This document shows, one piece after another, positions 1 to 8,480 of a stretch of DNA of 64,000 nt (position 1 is the first letter of the stretch; each line of letters begins with the position of its first letter). The position numbers and the translations under genes are program-made. The notes beneath the pieces are model-generated. The model saw only the letters and a list, made by a program, of their open reading frames with translations. It did no database searches and was not told the DNA's origin. Origin of the DNA: Imperialibacter roseus (GTDB taxonomy: Bacteria > Bacteroidota > Bacteroidia > Cytophagales > Cyclobacteriaceae); assembly GCF_032999765.1 (NCBI RefSeq), contig NZ_CP136051.1:3448417-3512416 (forward strand), written 5' to 3'.

Positions 1-1359
1 GTGATGAAAATTGTAGACTCTTTCGGCTTTGTCACTCACTACAAGGCCTTTCACCAACTCACCATCCTGGGTGGCCACTCCGGTGGGGCAATCGTTCGTA
101 TTACAACGCAGCGCCTGAATGCAACCGATGCTGAACATAAATGCCCGGGCAGAATTGCAGATATCCGCTCCAAGCGCTTTCATCCGCAGAATCGAAAAAG
201 CTGTCAGCACCTTGCCGCTGGCAATCACCCTGACCTCTTCTCTCAGCCCGAACTTTTTCAATGTGCTATGCACAAATATCAGTGCAGGCTCAAGCGGAAT
301 ACCCACTGAGTCGGAGAACTCAAGCGGAGCTGCTCCCGTACCGCCTTCTGCACCATCAACGGTGATGAAATCGGGCCAAACACCTTCTTCCTTCATTTCC
401 TTGCAAAGTTCAATGAACTCTTCAGTCCGTCCCACGCATAGCTTGAAGCCAATAGGTTTTCCGCCTGAAAGCTCCCGTAGCTCAGCAATAAAATGAACCA
501 GGCCTTTGGCATTACTAAATTTCTTATGGCTAGGGGGTGAAATAATAGTGGTGTGCGGCTTCACTCCTCTGATCTTTGCAATCTCCTCTGTGTTCTTCGA
601 TCCGGGCAACACACCACCATGCCCAGGCTTAGCACCTTGCGATAACTTGATCTCGATCATTTTCACCTGAGGAGTAGCAGCCTTCTTTTTGAATTCGTCC
701 GGGTCAAAGTCTCCATCGTGTGTGCGACAACCGAAGTACCCCGTTCCTATCTGCCAGGTAATATCGCCTCCTCCCTCAAGGTGATAGTGTGAAAGTCCAC
801 CCTCTCCTGTATTGTGATAGAAGTTGCCCTTTTTTGCTCCTTTGTTCAGGGCAAGGATGGCGTTCTTGCTCAGCGACCCGAAGCTCATGGCCGAGATATT
901 GAGCACCGAAGCGCTATAGGGTTGCTTGCAAAATTTACTTCCAATATTCACCCTCGGAAACTCCTTCACAGGCTCAGTGGCATATATCGAGTGCCTGATG
1001 CCTTCGTAGTTTTCGTCGTTAATGTTTAGCTGAGTACCAAAAGGGTGCGTAGCGTTAACATTTTTAGCCCTGCGATACACCAGTGCACGGTGATTGCGGC
1101 TAAATGGCTTTCCGTCGGTCGATTTTTCAATGAAATACTGCTGGATCTCGGGAGAGATAAGCTCGAACAGGTAGCGAAAATAGCCCAGGATGGGAAAGTT
1201 GCGAAGAATGGTGTGGCTCTTCTGGATTCGGTTCATGATCCCAACAAAAATCAAAGGGCCAATCACAAGAAAAGCCCACACCATAGGGAGCCAGAAATAG
1301 CTTACAATGGCAATAAAAAGAACAGAGATAATAATGAACCTGTAGAAAAGGTGTCTCAT
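1..1359 (-). CDS. FMN-binding glutamate synthase family protein (C-terminus beyond left edge)
   Basis: An open frame of 453 codons runs from the ATG at 1359 off the left edge. Two hydrophobic helices lie in about the first 45 residues. A glutamate-synthase-type FMN barrel follows: MSFGSLSKNA, GAKPGHGGVLPG and VDGAEGGTGAAP are visible in order. The 3Fe-4S ligand pattern C-x5-C-x4-C (GCIQALRCNTNDCPTG, first Cys about residue 413) is intact. In glutamate synthase this domain forms glutamate from 2-oxoglutarate and ammonia. There is no N-terminal amidotransferase domain, and stand-alone membrane-anchored members of this family have no firmly known substrate. Family members are usually somewhat over 500 residues, so perhaps 50-80 residues are missing. 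Family call is firm; exact reaction is not. Confidence 0.9.
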   Translation of the reverse strand, partial: MRHLFYRFIIISVLFIAIVSYFWLPMVWAFLVIGPLIFVGIMNRIQKSHTILRNFPILGYFRYLFELISPEIQQYFIEKSTDGKPFSRNHRALVYRRAKNVNATHPFGTQLNINDENYEGIRHSIYATEPVKEFPRVNIGSKFCKQPYSASVLNISAMSFGSLSKNAILALNKGAKKGNFYHNTGEGGLSHYHLEGGGDITWQIGTGYFGCRTHDGDFDPDEFKKKAATPQVKMIEIKLSQGAKPGHGGVLPGSKNTEEIAKIRGVKPHTTIISPPSHKKFSNAKGLVHFIAELRELSGGKPIGFKLCVGRTEEFIELCKEMKEEGVWPDFITVDGAEGGTGAAPLEFSDSVGIPLEPALIFVHSTLKKFGLREEVRVIASGKVLTAFSILRMKALGADICNSARAFMFSIGCIQALRCNTNDCPTGVATQDGELVKGLVVSDKAERVYNFHH

Positions 1360-1500
1360 ACTAACTTAGGTTGATAGTAAATTCTTAAAGATTGAAATCT
1401 TTAGGGAGATTTCACGGAGCTAGCCAAATAATATTTTAAAAATTGTGGTTTTCCACATTAATCCGGCAGCATCTTATGGCGAGGATGCTGCCGGAGGCAA

Positions 1501-3714
1501 TTACTTTGCAGCCGCAATGATCTTATCGAGGTGGCTGTTGAACTTATCAAGCGTTGCAGCCAAAGTGATTATTTCCTCCTGAGCTTCGGCCCATTCCTCT
1601 TGCTCTATAGCTTCTCTCACACCAGGAAGCGTTTTTACGCCATATCCTGTGTAAAAGCCTGGCGCATAAATCTCGTGCTTAAACCAATCTCTCCTGGGCA
1701 GTCCGCTCTCATCAATTAATGTCCTCTCCGACTGATAGAGTAACTCATTAACCTTTGCCCATTTGGCAGGTGCTATGCTTCCCGCTTTGAGCAAGCCTTC
1801 CACAGTAGCTGCCTTCTCTTTCAGTGTTGCAAGTGAGGTTTGCAGGGGGCTGAAGTTAAGGTAAGGCACTTCCTTAGGGGGGAGCGGCTTGTAGTTAGGC
1901 TGTTTGGGATCGGCAGCCAGGTCGTAATAATTTGCCTTCAGCATCCCGTTAATTTTGTCTGCTTCCTCCCTCATTTGCTCAGGCAGCTTCATCACCTCAT
2001 CGGCATAGGTGGCAACGGTACTATAGAAATGATCGAACTCAAAAGGAAGAATATCGGCATTGGCAAGCCTCATGGTCAAACGCCCGCAAACCTGTGCCAG
2101 CACTACGCCGTAGACCATCCCGGGGTCCTGGAACCTCGAATAGTGGTCATACGAATCGTAAATAGAATGATATTCTCCGCCGCCGCTTTCACCGCCAAAG
2201 CCAACATTGAGCGAGGCCACGCCTAAATGCTGAATAAACGGCGTGAAGTCGGAGCCTGATCCCAATGCGCTTATTTGAAACCCTTTGTGGTCAGGGTTGC
2301 CTGAGTTCACAATGTCAAACGCCTTTCTTCTCTCTGCCAGCGTCACTCCCTTTTGCGGGTCGGTGACAGAGGCAGCCACCTCTCCTACCAGCTCTTCTAG
2401 CGTATGAGAACCGCCTGCAAAAAGGAATCCTCTTCCATTACCATCTGTATTGATGTAGGCAACCGCCTTTTCCTTTAGCTCTGCAGCATGATCTTCAGCC
2501 CATTCAGTTGAACCGATTAAGCCAGGTTCTTCGGCATCCCAACCGCAATAAACCAGCGTTCTTTTGGGTTTCCATCCTGTTTTGGTCAGCTCGGCAACAG
2601 CCCTGGCCTCTTCCATCAACGCCACCATACCACTGACTGGGTCGGCGGCACCATTTACCCACGCATCGTGGTGGTTGCCACGAATCACCCATTGGTCGGG
2701 AAATTCGCTGCCCTTCATTTTGGCAATTACATTATAGGCCGGCTTGATGTCCCAGTTGAATTCAAGTTTCAGGTGAACCTTTGCCGGGCCCGGACCTATG
2801 TGATACGTGATTGGCAGGCCTCCTCTCCAGGAAGCCGGAGCTACAGGGCCTCCCAGGGCATCCAGCAGCGGCTTTGCATCACCATAAGAGATGGGAATCA
2901 CAGGAATTTTAGTCAATGTAGGCGCCGTCTTAATATCGAGCCTTTTTGCGTCTTTCGTGGCACCGACTCCTGGTGTCAAAGGGTCTCCTGGGTACAGCGG
3001 CATATCCATCACAGAACCACGCTGAACGCCATGTTCGCTTCTGTAAGGCCCTTCAGGGTACACATCACCCTGCACATAGCCATCGTCGGCCGGGTCAGAA
3101 TAGATGATACAGCCAATAGCTCCTTTTTCGGCCGCCAGCTTGGGTTTGATGCCCCTCCATGAGCCATAGTATTTGGCTATCACAATCTTCCCTTTCACAT
3201 CTATACCCGCCTTTTCAAGCTCCTCGTAATCGGCTGGCACGCCGTAGTTGACATATACCAGCTCGGCAGTCACGTCGCCGTCGGCAGAGTAGGCATTGTA
3301 CACTGGCAATTGCTCCTTCGTCTGCCCGGAAGTAGCATCTTCTTTCAGCGCTGGCTCCACAAGCCCCGCTTTGAAACGACTAGGTCCAGTCATTTCCAGC
3401 AGCCTCACTTTAGGGGTGGGAAACAGCACATCGTAGCTCACCACCTCAGCCTCATAGCCCCACGATTTAAACATCGCAGCCATAAAATCCGCATTGTCTT
3501 TATCAAAGGGCGACCCCACGTGGTGAGGCCTCGACGACATGCGTTTTAACCACTGATCGAGGTTCTCAGCCTTCAGCTGCTGATCAAATTTCTTCTCCAG
3601 CTCCAGCTCTGTAGCCGGGTCTTTAAAGCCCATAATGGCTTTGTCTTGCGCAAAAGCGCCTGTCATGGACACGCCCAAAGCCGCAAGGGATAAAAAAGTA
3701 GTAAGTCTCCTCAT
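1501..3714 (-). CDS. Secreted M28 family zinc peptidase with PA and TfR-like dimerisation domains
   Basis: I chose the ATG at 3714 (737 aa) over the upstream ATG at 3876, because it begins a clear signal peptide (MRRLTTFLSLAALGVS, cut after AFA-Q) and leaves the divergent gene at 3833 free. After a protease-associated insert (about residues 165-290) comes the glutamate carboxypeptidase II-like catalytic domain. The expected di-zinc and catalytic residues are present: GNHHDAW near 348, GAADP near 358, WDAEEPG near 393, NTDGN near 425 and EYHSIYD near 516. The C-terminal 150 residues match the transferrin-receptor-like dimerisation domain. It probably trims extracytoplasmic peptides from the C-terminal or acidic end; the substrate is unknown. 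It is monocistronic. Confidence 0.93.
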   Translation of the reverse strand: MRRLTTFLSLAALGVSMTGAFAQDKAIMGFKDPATELELEKKFDQQLKAENLDQWLKRMSSRPHHVGSPFDKDNADFMAAMFKSWGYEAEVVSYDVLFPTPKVRLLEMTGPSRFKAGLVEPALKEDATSGQTKEQLPVYNAYSADGDVTAELVYVNYGVPADYEELEKAGIDVKGKIVIAKYYGSWRGIKPKLAAEKGAIGCIIYSDPADDGYVQGDVYPEGPYRSEHGVQRGSVMDMPLYPGDPLTPGVGATKDAKRLDIKTAPTLTKIPVIPISYGDAKPLLDALGGPVAPASWRGGLPITYHIGPGPAKVHLKLEFNWDIKPAYNVIAKMKGSEFPDQWVIRGNHHDAWVNGAADPVSGMVALMEEARAVAELTKTGWKPKRTLVYCGWDAEEPGLIGSTEWAEDHAAELKEKAVAYINTDGNGRGFLFAGGSHTLEELVGEVAASVTDPQKGVTLAERRKAFDIVNSGNPDHKGFQISALGSGSDFTPFIQHLGVASLNVGFGGESGGGEYHSIYDSYDHYSRFQDPGMVYGVVLAQVCGRLTMRLANADILPFEFDHFYSTVATYADEVMKLPEQMREEADKINGMLKANYYDLAADPKQPNYKPLPPKEVPYLNFSPLQTSLATLKEKAATVEGLLKAGSIAPAKWAKVNELLYQSERTLIDESGLPRRDWFKHEIYAPGFYTGYGVKTLPGVREAIEQEEWAEAQEEIITLAATLDKFNSHLDKIIAAAK

Positions 3715-3832
3715 TCGTTTTTTTTCTTTAATATAGAAAGAAAATAACCTGAGAAAGCGGCCTTGTACAATGAAGGAAATATTGCTTGAAGAGTGGTGCT
3801 TTTTGGAATAACGATTACCCAACATCTCACAA

Positions 3833-4792
3833 ATGATCAATCCATTTTTGGCGGGCATGAACAAGCGCTCCACCAAAGACCTTAAGCAGGTTATCGCTGA
3901 AAGTCAGAAGTATACTGCTGAGGCTATTGAGGCAGCCCTCGTGGTGTTGAAAGAAAGACAAGTAGAGGTAGATCTGCCCATCGTTGCCACGCAGCCTTTG
4001 AGCGAACAAAAAGCTGTAAGAAAAAAGAAGGGGTTTCGGTTTCTGAGGCACTATGTCAGGTTCATTCTTCACCCAGATGTACACGCTATCGAGGCTGGCC
4101 TAATAGGTAAGACAATGATTGCCTTGAGGTTCTATGCAGTGTCAATTCTCCTGTATCTACCTCTAGTGTACTTGCTGCCACTGCTGGCAAAAATCCCCGG
4201 GGTCTCCTTCCCAACAAGTAAGCCTATTTTTCCTGGCGAAAGCCTCAATCAACTAGACTTGATCATGTTTGTAATGGTAATGCCGCCACTGGTAGGACTG
4301 GTAGAGGAATTTGCCTTTCGGCTTTTTCTCGACCGGTTCAATAAAAAATATGCGTACATCTCATTGTCTATGATTTGCTCGTATTTCATTATTAATACTT
4401 TCGCCATGTTACTCTATCCTGACTATTTTGAGGGTACTGGCATTACCGGGCAACTACTTTTCACTTTTATCATGCTGGGAGCATTCTCCGCTATTATTTA
4501 CATAGCGCTCAGCAATTCTCCGACTGTAACTAAGTTTCTTGAAAACATCTGGGAAACCGATTTCAAAAAAGTATTCTATTTGTCAGCTATCATCTTCGCC
4601 GTCTCACATCTTAGAAATTATGACTGGGAGCCCCAAAGCTTTATACTCCTGCCAGTTGTCCTGTTTCCTTACTTCAATTATGCCTTTCTTTTTAGCCTCC
4701 TCCGCATTAGGCTCGGAATAGTTTACGCCATAAGCATCCATGCCCTGGTCGATCTGATAGCCGTCCTGATTTTTGTCTCCAAAATGAGTTAA
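3833..4792 (+). CDS. CPBP family intramembrane metalloprotease-like membrane protein
   Basis: This 319-aa protein has a soluble basic N-terminal stretch of about 90 residues, then about seven or eight membrane helices. The CPBP (Abi/CAAX-protease-like) signature is present: EExxxR as VEEFAFR, FxxxH as FAVSH followed by LRN, and a late HxxxD (HALVD). The family includes prenyl-protein type II CAAX endopeptidases and many bacterial proteins of unknown substrate, some tied to bacteriocin self-immunity. It is divergent from the M28 peptidase and followed by tpx about 95 bp later. No specific role can be read from context. Confidence 0.8.
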   Translation: MINPFLAGMNKRSTKDLKQVIAESQKYTAEAIEAALVVLKERQVEVDLPIVATQPLSEQKAVRKKKGFRFLRHYVRFILHPDVHAIEAGLIGKTMIALRFYAVSILLYLPLVYLLPLLAKIPGVSFPTSKPIFPGESLNQLDLIMFVMVMPPLVGLVEEFAFRLFLDRFNKKYAYISLSMICSYFIINTFAMLLYPDYFEGTGITGQLLFTFIMLGAFSAIIYIALSNSPTVTKFLENIWETDFKKVFYLSAIIFAVSHLRNYDWEPQSFILLPVVLFPYFNYAFLFSLLRIRLGIVYAISIHALVDLIAVLIFVSKMS

Positions 4793-4887
4793 TGGGTTGG
4801 AGTGGGAATTATTCCTGCATCGTCTCGGTATTCTAACAAAGCATTCATTATATAGTTATTCACATAAACCGTTAACAAAATATTCAA

Positions 4888-5388
4888 ATGGCTAGAATTA
4901 CATTGGGTGGAAATCCATGCACCACTATTGGCGAACTTCCTGTAGTAGGGTCTTCAGCACCAAATTTTAAATTGGTAAAAGCAGATATGTCGGAGGCATC
5001 TTTGTCTGACTTCAAAGGAAAGAAAGTGATCCTTAATATCTTCCCCAGCGTAGACACCAGGGTTTGTGCCACCTCGGTCAGAAAATTCAATAAAGAAGCA
5101 TCATCATTCGACAATGCAGTCGTTTTATGTATTAGCAAAGACTTGCCATTTGCCGCCAAAAGGTTTTGTGGCGCTGAGGGGCTGGACAACGTCATCACGC
5201 TGTCTAACTTCAGAGACGGCAACGCTTTCGGCAAAGCCTATGGTGTAGAAATTATCGACGGCGGGTTCCAGGGGCTCGACGCAAGAGCTGTCGTGGTGAT
5301 AGACGAAACAGGTAGGGTAGCGTATACTGAACTTGTGCCAGAAATTGGTCAGGAGCCAGATTACGAAGGCGCATTGAAGGCGATTTAA
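4888..5388 (+). CDS. tpx: Thiol peroxidase Tpx (atypical 2-Cys peroxiredoxin)
   Basis: The 166-aa product matches Tpx over its full length. The peroxidatic cysteine sits in PSVDTRVCATSVRKFN (about residue 60; the usual text is PSVDTPVC) and the resolving cysteine in RFCGAEG (about residue 94). The family reduces alkyl and hydrogen peroxides with electrons from thioredoxin; trxA lies elsewhere in this window at 36477. The gene stands alone and ends at a terminator shared with the convergent mdh. Confidence 0.96.
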   Translation: MARITLGGNPCTTIGELPVVGSSAPNFKLVKADMSEASLSDFKGKKVILNIFPSVDTRVCATSVRKFNKEASSFDNAVVLCISKDLPFAAKRFCGAEGLDNVITLSNFRDGNAFGKAYGVEIIDGGFQGLDARAVVVIDETGRVAYTELVPEIGQEPDYEGALKAI

Positions 5389-5412
5389 ACTATTGGAGAC
5401 CTGATTGGTCAT

Positions 5413-5450
5413 AAAAAAGGCACCAGAGATAATTCTCCGGTGCCTTTTTA
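5413..5450. terminator. Bidirectional intrinsic terminator between tpx and mdh
   Basis: The arms GGCACC-A-GAGA and TCTC-C-GGTGCC form a near-perfect stem at 5419-5444, with an A-run before it and a T-run after it. It can therefore stop transcription of both convergent genes. Confidence 0.85.
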
Positions 5451-5468
5451 TATGTGCTTTTTGAAGGC

Positions 5469-6395
5469 TTACAGCTCCAAAGCATTATTCATATTACGAA
5501 CAGCTGCTGCGCTGGCCTCAAACTTTGTCTTTTCTTCAGCGTTGAGCTTGAAGTCAACTACTTTCTCCCATCCGTTTTTGCCAATGATCACAGGCACACC
5601 TACGCAGATGTCTTTTTGACCATATTCGCCATCCAGATAAACCGAAGCGCTCATTAATTTTTTCTGGTCACGCACAATGGCCTCGATCACAGCTGCTCCC
5701 GACGCACCCGGAGCGTACCATGCTGAAGTACCCAGCAGGCCAGTAAGCGTGGCGCCTCCCACCATCGTAGCTTTCGACACTTCCTCAAGCTTCTCTGCCG
5801 ACAGGTAGTTGGATACAGGAGTTGAATTATAAGTGGCCAGGCGAGTCAAAGGAATCATGGTGGTGTCACCATGTCCGCCAACTACAACACCCTGTACGTC
5901 ATTGGCATTGCAGTTCAGTGCTTCAGCCAACCTGTAGCGGAAACGGGCACTGTCCAATGTACCACCCATGCCAATGATACGATTTTTAGGTATACCACTT
6001 GTTTTAACAGCGAGATAAGTCATCGTATCCATAGGGTTGCTGATCACCACAATGATAGCCTCTGGAGAGTGCTTAAGTACATTTTCAGTTACTGACTTGA
6101 CAATGCCAGCGTTGGTGCCGATCAACTCTTCACGGGTCATGCCTGGCTTTCTTGGGATGCCCGACGTAATCACCACTACTTTCGATCCGGCTGTTTTGCT
6201 ATAGTCGCCAGTAGTACCAATGATTCTTGAGTTGAATCCATTGAGGGTGGCACATTGGTTGAGATCCATTGCCTTGCCTTCTGCAAAGCCTTCCTTGATA
6301 TCGAGGATCACAATTTCATCAGCCAGTTCTTTCATGGCTGCATATTCAGCTACACTGGCCCCCACGTTTCCGGCGCCAACAACGGTAATTTTCAT
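5469..6395 (-). CDS. mdh: Malate dehydrogenase, LDH-like (class III)
   Basis: The 308-aa protein opens with the NAD-binding GAGNVG motif (residues 7-12) and the acidic residue of ILDIKEG that selects NAD. The malate-specific arginine loop IPRKPGMTREEL, the substrate Arg in GTLDSARFR, and the catalytic HGD of GGHGDT are all there. It interconverts malate and oxaloacetate in the TCA cycle. The arginine in the IPRKPGM loop favours malate over lactate. The gene is single, and converges on tpx. Confidence 0.96.
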   Translation of the reverse strand: MKITVVGAGNVGASVAEYAAMKELADEIVILDIKEGFAEGKAMDLNQCATLNGFNSRIIGTTGDYSKTAGSKVVVITSGIPRKPGMTREELIGTNAGIVKSVTENVLKHSPEAIIVVISNPMDTMTYLAVKTSGIPKNRIIGMGGTLDSARFRYRLAEALNCNANDVQGVVVGGHGDTTMIPLTRLATYNSTPVSNYLSAEKLEEVSKATMVGGATLTGLLGTSAWYAPGASGAAVIEAIVRDQKKLMSASVYLDGEYGQKDICVGVPVIIGKNGWEKVVDFKLNAEEKTKFEASAAAVRNMNNALEL

Positions 6396-6436
6396 ATGTC
6401 TATTTTTTTAGGAGTTGAACCATTTAATAATCGGGA

Positions 6437-6470
6437 CAAAGCTATAAAATACAAGCTATTATTCGAACAA
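6437..6470 (-). promoter_or_regulatory. Candidate mdh promoter (TTG, 23 nt, TAGCTTTG)
   Basis: On the minus strand a TTG at 6470-6468 is followed after 23 nt by TAGCTTTG (6444-6437). This matches the Bacteroidota vegetative pattern TTG-N17-23-TAnnTTTG, 41 nt ahead of the mdh ATG. Confidence 0.5.
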
Positions 6471-6522
6471 GCTTTTGACTAATTGACCTGCCCGGTAGTC
6501 AACAAATATGTGCGGCAAATAT

Positions 6523-7056
6523 TTAGCGCCTTTTGTAGGCCAGGCTCAGGTCAAAAAAGCCGAAGTGATTCCGGTAAGACTTCACAAGGTTAGCAGAATA
6601 GGCATTGTAAATCTCAGCAAATGAGGTCATCACCTTAGCCCTGATCACCGTGTTATCATTCATGATCTGTAATAAGTTTACTTGCGGAATCACATAAAGT
6701 TCGGCATTGTCGCTCACTACAACGGAGGTAAAAATTCGGGTGGCATTTTCAATCACAGTATTGTCTCCAAATGCATCGCCTGGATAGATCCTGGACAGCT
6801 CTTCGAATTTATCCTTCACGTCGATGTTCAGCGCTATCTCGCCGCTCTTAATGATGTAAAGGGCATGGCTGGGGTCTCCCCTAAAAAAAACGGCTTCCTC
6901 ATTTTTATACTGCCTCAGGTACAGGTAAGGCACAAACAAGGCCATCTCCTCATAGCTCAATCTTTCGAACAGTCTCACTTTTTGTAAAAAGCCAAAAAGG
7001 TTGAGTTCCTCTGAGTTATAAGACTTTCTAAATGGATTCAATATGCTCTTTAACAT
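6523..7056 (-). CDS. Cyclic nucleotide-binding domain protein without HTH
   Basis: The 177-aa protein is a single CRP/FNR-type cNMP-binding fold, about residues 20-145. GDPSHALYIIKSGEI and YPGDAFGDNTVI correspond to the beta-barrel and phosphate-binding-cassette positions. The canonical RxA arginine is replaced by TRIF-type text, so binding of a cyclic nucleotide is uncertain. There is no helix-turn-helix, so it is not a Crp-type regulator itself. Its ATG lies inside the tilS stop region (7-nt overlap), so the two are probably co-translated. The function is unknown. Confidence 0.8.
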   Translation of the reverse strand: MLKSILNPFRKSYNSEELNLFGFLQKVRLFERLSYEEMALFVPYLYLRQYKNEEAVFFRGDPSHALYIIKSGEIALNIDVKDKFEELSRIYPGDAFGDNTVIENATRIFTSVVVSDNAELYVIPQVNLLQIMNDNTVIRAKVMTSFAEIYNAYSANLVKSYRNHFGFFDLSLAYKRR

Positions 7057-8387
7057 ACACTTAGTTTGTACACCCTGCTTGTGGTAGACGTAATTTTACA
7101 TCGGTCATCTATTCTTTTGCCAACCACCCAGATCACTTCGCCGCCGGACAACAGGACATATACCCTGCTTTTCAAGTTTACTGGAATTTTGGCATCAATC
7201 ATAAAATCGCTGATCTTTTTTTGGCCGCTCATACCCAGTGGCACAAAGCTGTCTCCTTCTCTCCAGCGCCGAAGCTCCAGAGGAAACTGCAGGCAGTCGG
7301 CATCCAGCAAAGCTACACCCTCCGACCGATCAATGGCGACTGGCATTGCCAACGTTTGGCAGCTGAGCTTTCCGAGCTGAAATACTACCTCTTTGTCATT
7401 TACGTCAACGAAGATCGGCTCTTCACCTTCGTGCTCACCTGCCCTGCTTATAATAAGCCGACCCCGATCCAGGTTGATCTGATGGGTATCGGTGAAAAAA
7501 AGTTTGCCGGAAATGCCTTCTCCAATACTCGCTTCCAATTGCTTGAAAGACTTGTATGCCAGCGATGTTTTAGCCTTCAGGTACTCATAGAGGTAAAACA
7601 TAGAATGCTCTCCGGCTCCCTTCAGTGCTACTTCGGTGTAACCGTCCTTTTCCACCACATGGCTGGCCTGCCAGGCCTCCAGCTCGCCCTTGATGGCAGC
7701 GTCAGCGCTCCAAAGCCTGGCCAGCGTGTCCTTCAGGGTAGCCCCCAGAGAAGGATTTAGTTCTTCCAACACCGGCACTACACGGTGTCGCAGCTTGTTT
7801 CGCTCGTAGGCATCTTTGGCATTCGAGGCATCCTCTCTCCACTTCAGGGCCAGTGCACCAGCTATTTCTCTTATTTCTTCGCCTGTAAATGCCAGCATAG
7901 GCCTGACAAAGTGATCTCTGGCCGGTGTGATGCCGGAAAGGCCCCGAAAACCAGTCCCGTGTGTGAGGTTGAGCAAAATGGTTTCCAGCGCATCATTGAC
8001 GTGGTGTGCCGTGGCAATTTTAGCGTTACCTTGTTGCTCACTTAGTGTTGAAAAATATCCGTACCTAAGCTCCCTTGCCGCCATTTGAATCGACAGGCCG
8101 TTTTCCTCTGCGAAAGCTGTGGTATCAAAAGAGGTCGAAAAAAATTGCACCTTCCATTCATTGGCCAATTGCTTTACAAAGTCCTCATCGCCATCGGAAG
8201 CTTCACCTCTCAACTTAAAATTGCAGTGCACAACACCGAAAGGCTGTCCAAGCGCCACCATTAACCTCCCCATCACCACCGAATCTACTCCTCCGCTGAT
8301 CGCCAGCAAAATCTTTTCCTTTGCACCAAAAAGACCATGCTTCCCGATAAAAATTCTTAATTCATGGAGTTTTTTTTCGATATCCAT
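7050..8387 (-). CDS. tilS: tRNA(Ile)-lysidine synthase TilS
   Basis: The 445-aa protein carries the PP-loop AISGGVDSVVMGRL near residues 28-41, then AHHVNDALETILLNLTHGTG, the TilS signature. The C-terminal domain ends with the typical RRWREGDSFVPLGMSGQKKI stretch. TilS uses ATP and lysine to convert C34 of the CAU-anticodon isoleucine tRNA to lysidine, giving AUA decoding. It is essential in most bacteria. The gene is divergent from the ostA-like gene and overlaps the downstream cNMP-binding gene. Confidence 0.96.
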   Translation of the reverse strand: MDIEKKLHELRIFIGKHGLFGAKEKILLAISGGVDSVVMGRLMVALGQPFGVVHCNFKLRGEASDGDEDFVKQLANEWKVQFFSTSFDTTAFAEENGLSIQMAARELRYGYFSTLSEQQGNAKIATAHHVNDALETILLNLTHGTGFRGLSGITPARDHFVRPMLAFTGEEIREIAGALALKWREDASNAKDAYERNKLRHRVVPVLEELNPSLGATLKDTLARLWSADAAIKGELEAWQASHVVEKDGYTEVALKGAGEHSMFYLYEYLKAKTSLAYKSFKQLEASIGEGISGKLFFTDTHQINLDRGRLIISRAGEHEGEEPIFVDVNDKEVVFQLGKLSCQTLAMPVAIDRSEGVALLDADCLQFPLELRRWREGDSFVPLGMSGQKKISDFMIDAKIPVNLKSRVYVLLSGGEVIWVVGKRIDDRCKITSTTSRVYKLSVC

Positions 8388-8453
8388 ACCGCATTTGATG
8401 GCCCTGCCGTTTAAGCAGCTAGAGGAACTTTACGCAAGTAAAGGTTCTTTCTC

Positions 8454-8461
8454 TATTTTTG
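8454..8461 (+). promoter_or_regulatory. Candidate -7 element (TATTTTTG) for the ostA-like gene
   Basis: TATTTTTG matches TAnnTTTG and lies 19 nt ahead of the ATG. The same octamer precedes recN, fabI and tgt. No TTG at the usual distance was seen. Confidence 0.4.
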
Positions 8462-8480
8462 CCACGGACTAACAAAAACA

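Noticed and set aside
3715-3876. Longer start for the M28 peptidase
   Set aside because: It would bury the signal peptide and overlap the divergent CPBP gene; the ATG at 3714 is better supported.
7221-7760. A 179-residue frame opposite tilS
   Set aside because: It is an antisense shadow with no motif; tilS is certain.
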